Shown here piece by piece: positions 45,166 through 54,586 of a stretch of 64,000 nucleotides of DNA. The translations under genes and the position numbers were made by a program. How positions within the stretch are numbered: the stretch's first letter is position 1; every line of letters begins with the position of its first letter. Below the pieces are notes generated by a model. The model ran no database searches. It was given only the letters and a program-made list of their open reading frames with translations, and was not told where the DNA came from. This stretch comes from Paenibacillus sp. FSL H8-0079 (GTDB lineage Bacteria; Bacillota; Bacilli; Paenibacillales; Paenibacillaceae), in assembly GCF_037991315.1 (NCBI RefSeq), contig NZ_CP150300.1, forward strand, positions 806,001 through 870,000, read 5' to 3'.

Positions 45166-48000
45166 TTGCTAAGACCAACAATACTACTGGTGGGACAATC
45201 TGAATCAGGGAAATCAAAATTTATAAGTCAATTTATACATAATGACCTGAAGGGTTTCTTGCCAATTAGAAGAGAAGGACAAACCACAAGAGTTTCAACA
45301 GTGTACTCAATAAAACCATATAGTTCAGAAAAGGTTGAATATTCTATTAATTTTGCCAGTGCATTAAGTGTCAAACAAATTTTTGAAGAAAAATTTGTTC
45401 GTTCGATAAAGAAAATTATGCAAGAGGCAAATGAAATACCTAATCTTGCTTCTGAAGATTATGTTCAAAATTATGATTATAATAAAATAGATCGTAAATA
45501 TACTGAAGTAGAGGAAGAAAAAAAGATTTTCTTTTCTGAATTAGAGAAAGATGCTAATAAATTATTTGATTTGAGTACAATTCTGGATAATATTCCAGGT
45601 GGAGATATGCGTGATTTAATCTATAGTTCTTACATGAACGAAGGAATCGAATATGCATTGAATGTTATGATAAAAAAATTATATGACGAATATATTTCAA
45701 GTTTTTTGGGGTCTGAATTTATAGAATTAGTAGTTAATAAAGAGATGGATCTGACTCTTTTTAGTAATAAAGAACTTAGGAGACTTAAGGATATTGAACC
45801 ATATATCCAATCAATTGAATTTAAAATACCTGCAAGTAGTGATTATGCAGAATTGCTCTTCAATGATAATCGAGATGGGATTGTTTTAATAGATACAGTT
45901 GGGACAGATCACACAGGGATTGATAGTGTTGATAGTATTTTTGGTGTTTATGAATATAATAAATATATTCCTGACATGATTGCGTTCATAAATGATGTTA
46001 ATAAGTTTCGAAGTAAAGAAAATGGTATGAAAAGTATTTTCAGTAAAATAATAAAAGAAAATAAGTTGAATAATTTTTTGTTAGTGAACACAAAACTAGA
46101 TAAAGAATTATGTAAGGATGATATATTCATTGACTTAAGAGAAAATAAAAATAAAAACAAAGACATTCCAATTGAAACAAATAATCTGGAAAAGTTTATG
46201 ATTAACGAACAAAAGTTTATTACTCAAGTTCAAGAAGACATAAAAGGTGGGTTAGAATTAGCTATTGATGATTACTTTGAGTCTTCAGGAATGAAGGAGA
46301 ATATTTCAGGAAATGTAAAAAAAGAGCTCATAATTGAAAAAATAATGATAAAAGCAATATGTAATTCCATTTATCTCTCTAACCCGGAAACTGATAAAAG
46401 GTTTCATCGAGGAACAATTGATGAAGAGGATGTTGAGTTACTAAACTCTCTTAGTAATTATAAGTTAAATGATGAAATAGTGAAATTTATTAATACATCA
46501 TTTGAGAATTATGTGCTGTTGCAAAATGCAAATAACGTTTATCTGAAGATAATTGATGAAAAACTTCCTCTATTATCAGTGAAAAGTGAAACGGATTTAG
46601 AAAAATTCGCGGAAAGTATCATAGAATATTTTATTTCTCAATATGAAAATTTGCAATTTCCTTATTTCAATTCAATGAGGGCACTTAGTAATGGCTTTAG
46701 TAGAAAAACTTTCACCGCAGATAGTAGTTATTTCAGATTGTGTTTTCCTAATTCCTTTTTTATTGATACTATACATAAATTTATAGTGGATAACAAAAGG
46801 CTGGATTTCCTCACTATCAATTATGAGATTGATAGTAATCGTATCAATAGAGATGATATGATATTTGAAAACATTGATCCTATACTTTCCGAGAAGCTTC
46901 CAGCCAGTTTTGACTATTATTTTTTTGTGAATAATATATGGGAGGAACTAAAAAAAGAGTTGGTAGAACTAAAACAGTATGATTTCCCGAAAAGGGTTGA
47001 TCAGAATTGGAATACAAGTAAAAAAGAAGAAATGAAATTAATATTTTTTAATTATTATAAAGAGAACAATATATCAGAATACATTGGGGACGTCAAACTT
47101 TCTGATAATAGATGGGATTTAATGGGCGACCTTATAGGATATCAAATTAAGTATATCTTAACTAAAAATAGAAAAATATTTAATGAAAAAATTGTTTATT
47201 ATATTAAAGATGCAATAGATAAACTTCATGCAAAAGTCGGAATTGACATAAAAATATCTGATAAAGATACGAATCAAGGAGAAAATCTTGAAATTAAAAT
47301 AAAAGGAAGAAATTCAAGGTTGGCATACGTCATTGGAATTAGTGAGTATACTGATTGGTCCAAATTAAATAATCCTAGGAATGATGTAGAATCTATGAAG
47401 AATGTTTTAGAGAAATCCGGGTTCGATGTTAAAACTTTCAAGGACTTGAATTTTAAAGATTTTAATCAGGTTATTTATGAATTTGGTCATGATTTAAAGA
47501 ACTATGATACTGGGTTACTTTATTATGCGGGCCACGGGGTAGAAATAAGCGGGGAGAATTATTTAATTCCGACTAATGCTGAAATAAGTTCTATTACGAG
47601 AATAAGTCAAACTTCAATTAATATCTCTAGACTCTTTGAACAAATGATGGATGACAATAGTTATACTTATTTAGTCATCTTAGATGCATGTAGAACAAAA
47701 TTCTCTCTTTCTGAAAGTAGGGGGGTAATAGAGTCAGGACTGTCTAATATCATGCCACCGAAAGGTACATTTATTTCCTTTTCTACTAGTCCAAATTCTA
47801 CTGCAAGTGATGGCGTAGGGGATAATGGTCTATTCACAAAAGTACTAACTGAGTGCATGGTTGAAGAAGGAATAAAAATTGAAGAGTTATTCAAAAAGGT
47901 TAGGACTGAGGTTCTTATGATTTCTAAAGGAAAACAAATGCCATGGGAACATTCTTCACTAATAGGTGATTTTTACTTTGTGGAATCTAAAAGGGAATGA
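45166..48000 (+). CDS. GTPase-caspase fusion protein (dynamin/Ras-like G domain plus C14 protease)
   Basis: 944 residues. The N-terminal G domain has a P-loop GQSESGKS (10-17), G3 motif DTVGTD (Asp243) and G4 motif NTKLD (308-312); a helical insert lies between G1 and G3, as in dynamin-like or AIG1-type GTPases. The middle (about 330-715) is helical, without known motifs. The C-terminal 220 residues are a caspase/metacaspase-like domain: SRLAYVIGISEYTDWSKLNN, His790 in YYAGHGVE and Cys842 in ILDACRTKF, spaced as in active enzymes. TTG start 45166 with TGAGGT. No signal or TM segment. Inference: a nucleotide-gated suicide protease in anti-phage defence. Confidence 0.85.
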   Translation: MLRPTILLVGQSESGKSKFISQFIHNDLKGFLPIRREGQTTRVSTVYSIKPYSSEKVEYSINFASALSVKQIFEEKFVRSIKKIMQEANEIPNLASEDYVQNYDYNKIDRKYTEVEEEKKIFFSELEKDANKLFDLSTILDNIPGGDMRDLIYSSYMNEGIEYALNVMIKKLYDEYISSFLGSEFIELVVNKEMDLTLFSNKELRRLKDIEPYIQSIEFKIPASSDYAELLFNDNRDGIVLIDTVGTDHTGIDSVDSIFGVYEYNKYIPDMIAFINDVNKFRSKENGMKSIFSKIIKENKLNNFLLVNTKLDKELCKDDIFIDLRENKNKNKDIPIETNNLEKFMINEQKFITQVQEDIKGGLELAIDDYFESSGMKENISGNVKKELIIEKIMIKAICNSIYLSNPETDKRFHRGTIDEEDVELLNSLSNYKLNDEIVKFINTSFENYVLLQNANNVYLKIIDEKLPLLSVKSETDLEKFAESIIEYFISQYENLQFPYFNSMRALSNGFSRKTFTADSSYFRLCFPNSFFIDTIHKFIVDNKRLDFLTINYEIDSNRINRDDMIFENIDPILSEKLPASFDYYFFVNNIWEELKKELVELKQYDFPKRVDQNWNTSKKEEMKLIFFNYYKENNISEYIGDVKLSDNRWDLMGDLIGYQIKYILTKNRKIFNEKIVYYIKDAIDKLHAKVGIDIKISDKDTNQGENLEIKIKGRNSRLAYVIGISEYTDWSKLNNPRNDVESMKNVLEKSGFDVKTFKDLNFKDFNQVIYEFGHDLKNYDTGLLYYAGHGVEISGENYLIPTNAEISSITRISQTSINISRLFEQMMDDNSYTYLVILDACRTKFSLSESRGVIESGLSNIMPPKGTFISFSTSPNSTASDGVGDNGLFTKVLTECMVEEGIKIEELFKKVRTEVLMISKGKQMPWEHSSLIGDFYFVESKRE

Positions 48001-48181
48001 TGTAGGAAACCTCTCTGAACCAGAACGCTTGAGCGCAAGTAATAGTTTTTATGGGGACGGATTGGGGACGAAAGCTGTTATTTCCAAGTATAGGGCAACC
48101 AAACAGAACCATACAGGAATAAAGAAAACCCTTATAGATTAAGGTTATAGACCACTGCGACGAATGAGAACAAAGTAACCT

Positions 48182-48235
48182 ATGTTCCCGCATACGGTGC
48201 ATGTGGAGTCGGTGGCGTTGTTGGTGAGAAGCTAA
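48182..48235 (+). repeat. Right copy of the duplicated rlmD 3' end (attR-like)
   Basis: Encodes [17 protein letters not shown] and a TAA without any upstream gene body; it is what the displaced original end of rlmD would look like. Directly followed by a strong terminator that fits the original gene. Confidence 0.8.
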
Positions 48236-48243
48236 ACATAAAC

Positions 48244-48290
48244 AGAAGGGGTTCGAGAATTTATACATGATTCTCGAACCCCTTCTTGTC
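48244..48290. terminator. Strong hairpin: original rlmD terminator, shared with the LRR gene
   Basis: A perfect 17-bp stem AGAAGGGGTTCGAGAAT (48244-48260) / ATTCTCGAACCCCTTCT (48270-48286), then TGTCTTTG. It sits between the attR-like copy and the convergent LRR gene. Confidence 0.8.
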
Positions 48291-48351
48291 TTTGTTTCAA
48301 TACCATCCATTAACTGTAGTAGTCTAAAACTCGCCATAATCCAGGCAGTCA

Positions 48352-50217
48352 TTAATATACATTTACATCCGTACCAACAACAGACTTGTTTTGTACGGAA
48401 TTACCGGATAGATATACCTTTTGCAGATTAGGCAGTTGGCTTAGGGGCTCGATATTGGAAATGGCATTGTTCTCGAGATGAAGCTCTTCTATGGCCTGCC
48501 AGTTGCTCATGAATTCGAGAGAAGCCAAATTGCTGTCTTGCAGAGCGAAGGAACGTAGAGCGGACATGTTGGCAAAGTAAGGCATCATTTGATCAATTTC
48601 AGTAACAGAGGTATTGTTCATGCTAAAATATGACTGGTTTAAGGTCAAATGTTCAAGTACGCTGTTCTCCGCGGCCGCCTTTTGTTCAAAGTTCAGCCTG
48701 CACTCGGAGCAAACCAAAGATTTCACCTGCTTCAAACGATATAAGGCGTCGCTTTCCTTGAACAGTGACGAGTCGTAAATTTTCAGAGTCTCTAGGCGGG
48801 ACAAGCCGTCCAGGGCGGCAAGACGGGTTATTTCACTGATCTCCCAGAGGGAAAGCTGCTTCAGCTTCGGAAATTTCCCCAGCGCAGCCAAGTCCAATTC
48901 CCCACTTCCGCCACGGAGCGTCAGACTGGTTGTAGTCGGGGCCTTTAGCCCGGGGAGAAAGGAGCTCGGAATTTCCACTCGCTCTACTTTAGACAGTGTC
49001 AGCGCCTCTGCATTCTCGTAATAGCCGGACAACGTTAATTCCCGCAAAGAGGAAAGGTTATTGATGGCTTTTACCGAACCAAGTTGACTTAGAGAAGCCA
49101 GGCGTAGTGTAGTAATGGAGTTTTTGCCGGCCAAGCGCTCCAGACTGGAGAAGTTTACATTTTCAATATCTAACGTTTGTAGAGCAGGCATATTTTGCAC
49201 AAAGTCGATGGACTTTACGTTCGTTAAATAGGACAACTGAAGCTCCTGAAGCTGGGTCAAGGCATATAACGGCTGCAGGTCTGTGGTTTCACTGTACTGT
49301 ATAGACAAGGATGATAACCCGGTCATGGACGACAACCATCCGAGTTCATCGACAAAGGTGAGCGACAGGGACTTGATTGGCAATTGGTTTAACAAGTGAA
49401 AATCTGTTACAGACTCATCCACATAGGTAATGGATAAAGAGTTCAGATTGGGAAATTCCAGCAGCATGGCCAACTCCTGATTGCTGCGAAGCTGAGTGGA
49501 AAGCTCCGTAATTTTAGACTTGTCGCCAAAGTAGCCCGAAAATGTACTGAAGGATTCGTTAAAAGCGCCAGCATAACTTTTTAATCCGGGCATATGGGCC
49601 AGAGTGGTTTGGTCCGTCTGGGATATTTCATAGGTATTCGTCAGGTCCAATGCCGTCAGTCCCTTAAAAGCTTCAAAATCTCGCTGATCAATCCGCTGGC
49701 TATTCAGTTTCTTGTCCTGAGTAACATAAGTGATTTTCTCGGCCTGTTCATCGCTGAAGGGATCGGAGAAGCTGTATGTAAATTTCCACTGATCATTCTC
49801 CGAATGCTCTACGGTTAAATAGCGAATACGAGCCAATTCCTCCTCTGTTGGCAAGGCAGACCCTTTATCGAAGATATCTCGCAAAAAGAAGAGCAGAACC
49901 TCGCTTTCAGGCATCTTTCGCACAGGCAGATTGGCTTCTGTTTTTGGATAGGTGGAGCTGTTGCTATAATAAAAATATGTACCGATCGCGCCAGTTAGGA
50001 CTAACATCAGTATCAGCATTAGCTTTACGGAGGCAGTCTGCTTCAGCGGTGCTTTAGGGGGCGTTCCGTGGTAATGATTAATGGTCTGGTCTACGTAATA
50101 GACATGATTTTGCTTCAATATAAGCTCTGTTTCACAATAGGGACACTTTAAAACCTCATCCTTCTTGTATTCAATTTTTCCGTTGCAATTGGGACAGTTT
50201 AACGGGATAAATGCCAC
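48352..50217 (-). CDS. Zinc-ribbon, single-TM, leucine-rich-repeat protein
   Basis: About 621 residues. An N-terminal zinc ribbon with CPNCNGKIEYKK and CPYCETEL (residues 8-31) is followed by a TM segment (LMLILMLVLTGAIGTYFYY, about 65-83). The remainder is a region of about 100 residues and then LRR units (about 190-615) of the bacterial type, such as LKSLSLTFVDELGWLSSMTG. The C-terminal LRR part would lie outside the cell, the ribbon inside. GTG 50217 with AAGGAGGGG is chosen. Function unknown; surface recognition is plausible. Confidence 0.75.
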   Translation of the reverse strand: MAFIPLNCPNCNGKIEYKKDEVLKCPYCETELILKQNHVYYVDQTINHYHGTPPKAPLKQTASVKLMLILMLVLTGAIGTYFYYSNSSTYPKTEANLPVRKMPESEVLLFFLRDIFDKGSALPTEEELARIRYLTVEHSENDQWKFTYSFSDPFSDEQAEKITYVTQDKKLNSQRIDQRDFEAFKGLTALDLTNTYEISQTDQTTLAHMPGLKSYAGAFNESFSTFSGYFGDKSKITELSTQLRSNQELAMLLEFPNLNSLSITYVDESVTDFHLLNQLPIKSLSLTFVDELGWLSSMTGLSSLSIQYSETTDLQPLYALTQLQELQLSYLTNVKSIDFVQNMPALQTLDIENVNFSSLERLAGKNSITTLRLASLSQLGSVKAINNLSSLRELTLSGYYENAEALTLSKVERVEIPSSFLPGLKAPTTTSLTLRGGSGELDLAALGKFPKLKQLSLWEISEITRLAALDGLSRLETLKIYDSSLFKESDALYRLKQVKSLVCSECRLNFEQKAAAENSVLEHLTLNQSYFSMNNTSVTEIDQMMPYFANMSALRSFALQDSNLASLEFMSNWQAIEELHLENNAISNIEPLSQLPNLQKVYLSGNSVQNKSVVGTDVNVY

Positions 50218-50751
50218 GAATGTCCCCTCCTTCATTATGATGGTCATAAGATCATGCTGAACGGTCATCTGATTTCATTATACCTTGTGAATTTACGTTT
50301 GATGAGAGAAAGAAGTTTCACATAGCGAAGGAGCAGGGGAATCCTGCTCCTCTTTGATCTTTTTAAAAGTATGATCTGGAACATGACATTAAATGACTGG
50401 ATTCTCATCCGCTTGCCCTTGAATTTCTGTGGACGATGGGACGTGATATGAATCTGCCGCTAAGAGATGTGTTGGAAGGAAAGTATGGTGGATTGGGTGA
50501 ACGACATTGAAATGACTTTTTACATCAGTACCCTCATGCCTCGTGGTGGATTAAAGATTACTGAAGCATTATAGAAATGTAATGAGGAAATTGGGATACA
50601 AGGGCTATCTGTTCTTTAAGGGAATAGGCGACTTCTGTTATTGTATATGTAATTTCTGAAAATTAAGAAAATGACTTATTGATTTTCTGATTTAGATTTG
50701 ATAAAGTGTACACATTCAATGAAACTTAATTTAAGAAAGGCACGAATACAT
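50218..50751. other. 534-bp spacer with possible coding debris
   Basis: The right part holds a candidate sigma-A promoter at 50679-50707. Between about 50380 and 50600 short open stretches (MGRDMNLPLRDVLEGKYGG, then NDFLHQYPHASWWIKDY, then HYRNVMRKLGYKGYLFFKG) look like broken pieces of protein code but do not join. Their origin is not recognised. Confidence 0.35.
50679..50707 (+). promoter_or_regulatory. Candidate sigma-A promoter of the restriction locus
   Basis: TTGATT (50679-50684), 17 bp, TAAAGT (50702-50707), 45 bp before the first start. A reasonable match by pattern only. Confidence 0.4.
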
Positions 50752-51327
50752 ATGATAAGATTGGATCATATCGCTCAGTTTGTAAGTGGATCTCCGCAGT
50801 TCAGGATTGCCGAGGCAATCGATGATAAGGCACGGCTTTATACGTATTACAGGCAATCCGAGATCGAAAATGATCTAACGGGTATGGATTCTAATCATGG
50901 TGATCGGAAACAAATACGAACCTTTGATCAGCTGAACACGTTATGTCAGGGCGATCTTGTGTTTAGTTTAGTATCGGGAAAATCTACAATCGTTAGTGCA
51001 AGACACGAGGGTTATCTATACACACAAAACTACGTTAAGCTAGTAACGGGTGAGAACGTGGACTCCAAATATCTTGCTTACTTGCTTAATGAAGATAAAT
51101 TCGTAAGAAAGCAGTTACTATTGGGTTTACAAGGTTCTCAAGTTCTAAAATACACGCTAAAACAATTGAAAGAGCTTGAATTATTCAATATTCCTAAATT
51201 AGAAAAGCAGCAAATGATTGGTGAGCTTTATTTCAATCAATTACGGTTGGAAGCGTTACGAAATCGTAACTCAAAATTGGAAACGATCCTGGTATTAGAG
51301 GGACTTGAGGAGGCAAATAATAAATGA
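50752..51327 (+). CDS. Half-size HsdS-like specificity protein
   Basis: A 191-residue protein that looks like a single target-recognition half of a type I specificity subunit: IAQFVSGSPQFRIAEA at the start, a TRD (about 20-140) with QGDLVFSLVSGKSTIV, and a C-terminal coiled coil (LEKQQMIGELYFNQLRLEALRNR) as in HsdS conserved regions. ATG 50752 with AAGAAAGG. Its TGA overlaps the hsdR start. Half-HsdS proteins can dimerise to make palindromic specificities or modulate the full-size HsdS downstream. Confidence 0.7.
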   Translation: MIRLDHIAQFVSGSPQFRIAEAIDDKARLYTYYRQSEIENDLTGMDSNHGDRKQIRTFDQLNTLCQGDLVFSLVSGKSTIVSARHEGYLYTQNYVKLVTGENVDSKYLAYLLNEDKFVRKQLLLGLQGSQVLKYTLKQLKELELFNIPKLEKQQMIGELYFNQLRLEALRNRNSKLETILVLEGLEEANNK

Positions 51328-54300
51328 ACGAGACTCAGTTTGAGACTGAATTAATTCAATACCTTACAAGCGGAACAATTACACAACCCGAATATCTAGA
51401 AGGAATAAGTGACTTTGTTGTAAAAGAATCCAATACGGATTACATAGTGAAGACGAAACGGTGGAAATATGAATCGAAGATTAAAACGAACGAACAACTC
51501 TGGGACAACTTCAAAGGCATTCTGGAACAACACAATCAGAATACACTTGAACGTCCCCTGAGTGTTGTGGAGTTTAATCAGGTTAAGAAAATTATCTCTG
51601 ACATTCAATCCCCTTACGAAGCAGGACAGTTTTTATATGGTTTAAACGGAGTTTCGCAAATTGAGATTGACTTGGACGATGGACGTCATGTGTTCCTTAC
51701 TGTATTTGATCAAAAACAAATCGGAGCTGGGGATACCATATATCAAGTGGTCAATCAGATTGAACGACCAGCCGTTATTGCTGGGAAACAAACTCGATAT
51801 TTTGACACGACTCTGTTAATTAATGGTCTGCCTATCATTCAAATTGAAGAAAAGCGTGATACACGTGATGTCAATGAAGCGCTTAATCAAATGAATCAAT
51901 ATGCTGATGAAAATCAATATCGTGATATTTTCTCAACATTGCAAATTCTGGTTGCCATAACACCTAGCAATGTGAAGTATATGGCGAACACAACGTCAGA
52001 TAAATTTAATAAGGATTTTGCTTTTAACTGGCAACGTAAGAGTGACAATACAATTGTACGTAACTGGAAAGAGTTCGCAGATTCTATGCTTTCAATTCCA
52101 ATGGCACACCAAATGGCCACCAATTATATGATTTTGGACGGAACAAAGAATAAACAGATGTTGAAAGTCATGCGTCCGTATCAAGTGTATGCTACTCAGA
52201 ATGTGATTGAGGGCTTGAAACGTTCAGATTTTGAGCTTGGCACACATAAGATCGGCTACATATGGCACACGACTGGAGCGGGCAAGACCATCACAAGTTT
52301 CAAAACAGCATGGCTGGCAAGTCGTATGCCAAAGGTGGACAAGGTGGTCTTTGTTGTGGACCGCATTGCGTTAACCAAGCAAACCAATGAAAATTACAAA
52401 GCCTATGATCCTGATGCTACAGAAGATAACTTTGGCAGCGTTCAAAACACGAACAATACAACTGATTTGAGCAGAAAGCTTAAAAGTAAAGACAATAACA
52501 TCATTGTGACTTCTGTCCAGAAACTGGACACATTGGTGAAACGCAAAACATTTACAGCTCCAGATAAAAATATTGTGTTTATTGTGGATGAAGCCCATCG
52601 CTCAACAGGTGGTGACTCGTTCAATAATATTCAAAAAGCATTTAAGAAGTCAGCTTGGGTAGGGTACACAGGAACGCCTATGTTTGATGAAACGACAACG
52701 GGTCTTCGAACAGAAGATATTTTTGGGCCCCTATTACATGCCTATACGATTCGTGAAGCCATTGCTGATCGCAATGTACTAGGGTTTAAAGTAGATTTTG
52801 AGACCACTATTGATGAAAAACAAATGAAGGAAAAATATCTTCCTGCATTCTACAGTGAACGTTATCCCAAGTGGAGTGAAGAACGAATTCAGGAGAAAAT
52901 CGACAATCTCTCCCAGGAAGATATGGATGATGCGGTTGAACCGAGTTTCTACGACGAGAATGTGGATCATGTCAGATTGGTAGTCGAAGACATCTTTAAG
53001 AACTGGCGCAATCGTTCGAATGAAGGGAAGTACAATGCTTTATTTACGACTCATGTGGGTGGTGGTAAAGCGAGTACGCCAATGGCAATGATGTATTTTG
53101 ATGAGTTTCAGCGTGTTAATGAAGAACATAAAAAGAATAGTGGACAAACACTAAAAGTTGCTGTGACATTCAGCCTAAATACAACGAATAATGACGGTAT
53201 GCTTGCCTCCAATCAAGGTTTGTTCAGGGCGATTACTGCGTACAATGCTGAATTTGGTACGTCATTTGGTATGGATGATATCTCTGGTTATACGCAAGAT
53301 GTGGCTTCACGCTTGAATAAATCTTCCTATGATCGTAATTATCTTGATCTTGTTATTGTGGTTGACCAATTGTTAACTGGTTTCGATGCGCCTGAGCTGA
53401 ATACGCTATATGTGGATCGAACACTAAAAGGTGCAGGGTTGATTCAAGCTTATTCAAGAACAAACCGGATTTCGGATATGCAATTGAAACCATGGGGACG
53501 TGTGGTGAACTATCGCTGGCCTGCTCAGAATGAAAAGCTGATGAATAAAGCTCTTGCGATTTATGCTAATAAAGACTCAGCGATTTTATCCGATGAACTA
53601 ATGCGTGAATTTAATCAGCAAGATGGAATTATTGCCGAACCATTTGAAAATGTATTTAATGAAGTGGAAAAAGTAGTTAATAAGTTGAGTGACCTAACAT
53701 TTGATTTTCAACAGCTGCCTCCATCGGAAAAGAAAAAGGAAGAAATGCTTGATTTGCTTCGAGAATATAACAAAGGTATGGCCAAATTAAAACAATATGA
53801 TCCAGATGAAGTTGATGGTGAAACAGTTGGATTTAATTATGATGATCCCGAGGAGCTATTAGAGAAGCTAGGAATGACGTCAGAGCAAGAAGTCATGCTA
53901 ACAACGGTCTTAACGAATGAACTCAAGTCGCATATTGCAAAAGAAAAGAAAATCCCTGTATATCAGATCGAGCTGAGAATGACACATGTGAAGGATGTTA
54001 AAGTGGATTATGATTATCTCACTGAACTCGTTGAAAAACTACTAAATCAGGTTCACGAAGGTAGAGATCAGGAAGCCAAAGAGACACAAGAAAAAATCAA
54101 TCAATTTGCCAATGGATTGGATGATCGTAACTATGCTACCCAGATTATGAATGCGGCTTCGGCTATTGTTGAAGGGTATTTCCCCCCTGCCGGTGCTAAC
54201 TTCAAATATCCTGCGGATCTAAACGGAAATAGTGAACAAATTATCCAGCAAGCGAGCAACATCAGCTTGGATCGTATGTTTCTTGATTTTCGAGTGAAGT

Positions 54301-54536
54301 GGGGAATCACGGATATAATTACGAGCGCTCAAATGCGGGAATTGTTCAGCCGACATCGCTATGGTGTGCAGGATTTGGATGATACAGGGCAGATACGTGA
54401 CATTATTGTTCAAGCCGCTTCTAACTATACAACACTCGCTCATGATGAACATATACAGTCCTTGTCCAAAATGAAATATCGCAATAGTTTGCGTGACGCA
54501 ATTTATGAATTGGCAGATACTTTGGTGGAGAATTAA
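51324..54536 (+). CDS. hsdR: Type I restriction enzyme R subunit (HsdR)
   Basis: 1070 residues, the motor/nuclease subunit. The N-terminal nuclease domain ends in the catalytic IIQIEEKRD (E-x-K near 175). The helicase has Walker A HTTGAGKT (Lys321), the DEAH box at 422-425 and motif VGYTGTPMF. The C-terminal region is the helical HsdR domain that contacts M/S. Length is usual. Starts within the preceding stop (ATGA). Confidence 0.92.
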   Translation: MNETQFETELIQYLTSGTITQPEYLEGISDFVVKESNTDYIVKTKRWKYESKIKTNEQLWDNFKGILEQHNQNTLERPLSVVEFNQVKKIISDIQSPYEAGQFLYGLNGVSQIEIDLDDGRHVFLTVFDQKQIGAGDTIYQVVNQIERPAVIAGKQTRYFDTTLLINGLPIIQIEEKRDTRDVNEALNQMNQYADENQYRDIFSTLQILVAITPSNVKYMANTTSDKFNKDFAFNWQRKSDNTIVRNWKEFADSMLSIPMAHQMATNYMILDGTKNKQMLKVMRPYQVYATQNVIEGLKRSDFELGTHKIGYIWHTTGAGKTITSFKTAWLASRMPKVDKVVFVVDRIALTKQTNENYKAYDPDATEDNFGSVQNTNNTTDLSRKLKSKDNNIIVTSVQKLDTLVKRKTFTAPDKNIVFIVDEAHRSTGGDSFNNIQKAFKKSAWVGYTGTPMFDETTTGLRTEDIFGPLLHAYTIREAIADRNVLGFKVDFETTIDEKQMKEKYLPAFYSERYPKWSEERIQEKIDNLSQEDMDDAVEPSFYDENVDHVRLVVEDIFKNWRNRSNEGKYNALFTTHVGGGKASTPMAMMYFDEFQRVNEEHKKNSGQTLKVAVTFSLNTTNNDGMLASNQGLFRAITAYNAEFGTSFGMDDISGYTQDVASRLNKSSYDRNYLDLVIVVDQLLTGFDAPELNTLYVDRTLKGAGLIQAYSRTNRISDMQLKPWGRVVNYRWPAQNEKLMNKALAIYANKDSAILSDELMREFNQQDGIIAEPFENVFNEVEKVVNKLSDLTFDFQQLPPSEKKKEEMLDLLREYNKGMAKLKQYDPDEVDGETVGFNYDDPEELLEKLGMTSEQEVMLTTVLTNELKSHIAKEKKIPVYQIELRMTHVKDVKVDYDYLTELVEKLLNQVHEGRDQEAKETQEKINQFANGLDDRNYATQIMNAASAIVEGYFPPAGANFKYPADLNGNSEQIIQQASNISLDRMFLDFRVKWGITDIITSAQMRELFSRHRYGVQDLDDTGQIRDIIVQAASNYTTLAHDEHIQSLSKMKYRNSLRDAIYELADTLVEN

Positions 54537-54586
54537 AGTTAATAAAGTCTAACTGGTTTAATCACGTGCATAGATGGGAGATCCTG

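Larger units (their letters stand above)
41781..48235. mobile_element. Genomic island integrated at the rlmD 3' end
   Basis: About 6.45 kb bounded by the duplicated rlmD end. Contents: a new terminator, 1 kb of pyrimidine-rich non-coding sequence and transposase debris, an IS4-type element, a metalloprotease gene and the GTPase-caspase gene. The cargo is strongly AT-rich (sampled 60-base lines near 46 kb are below 30% GC, versus about half in rlmD). No integrase remains; two GGGGACG repeats (48053, 48064) close to the right end may be remnants of recombinase sites or gene. Island ends are inferred from the repeat only. Confidence 0.7.

Noticed and set aside
41781..48235. Prophage or integrative conjugative element
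   Set aside because: No phage structural, relaxase, coupling or integrase genes; only transposase debris and the two protease genes are present.
47987..48352. 121-codon minus-strand frame over the right end of the island
   Set aside because: It crosses the attR-like copy and a terminator stem and is antisense to the caspase gene end; no RBS.
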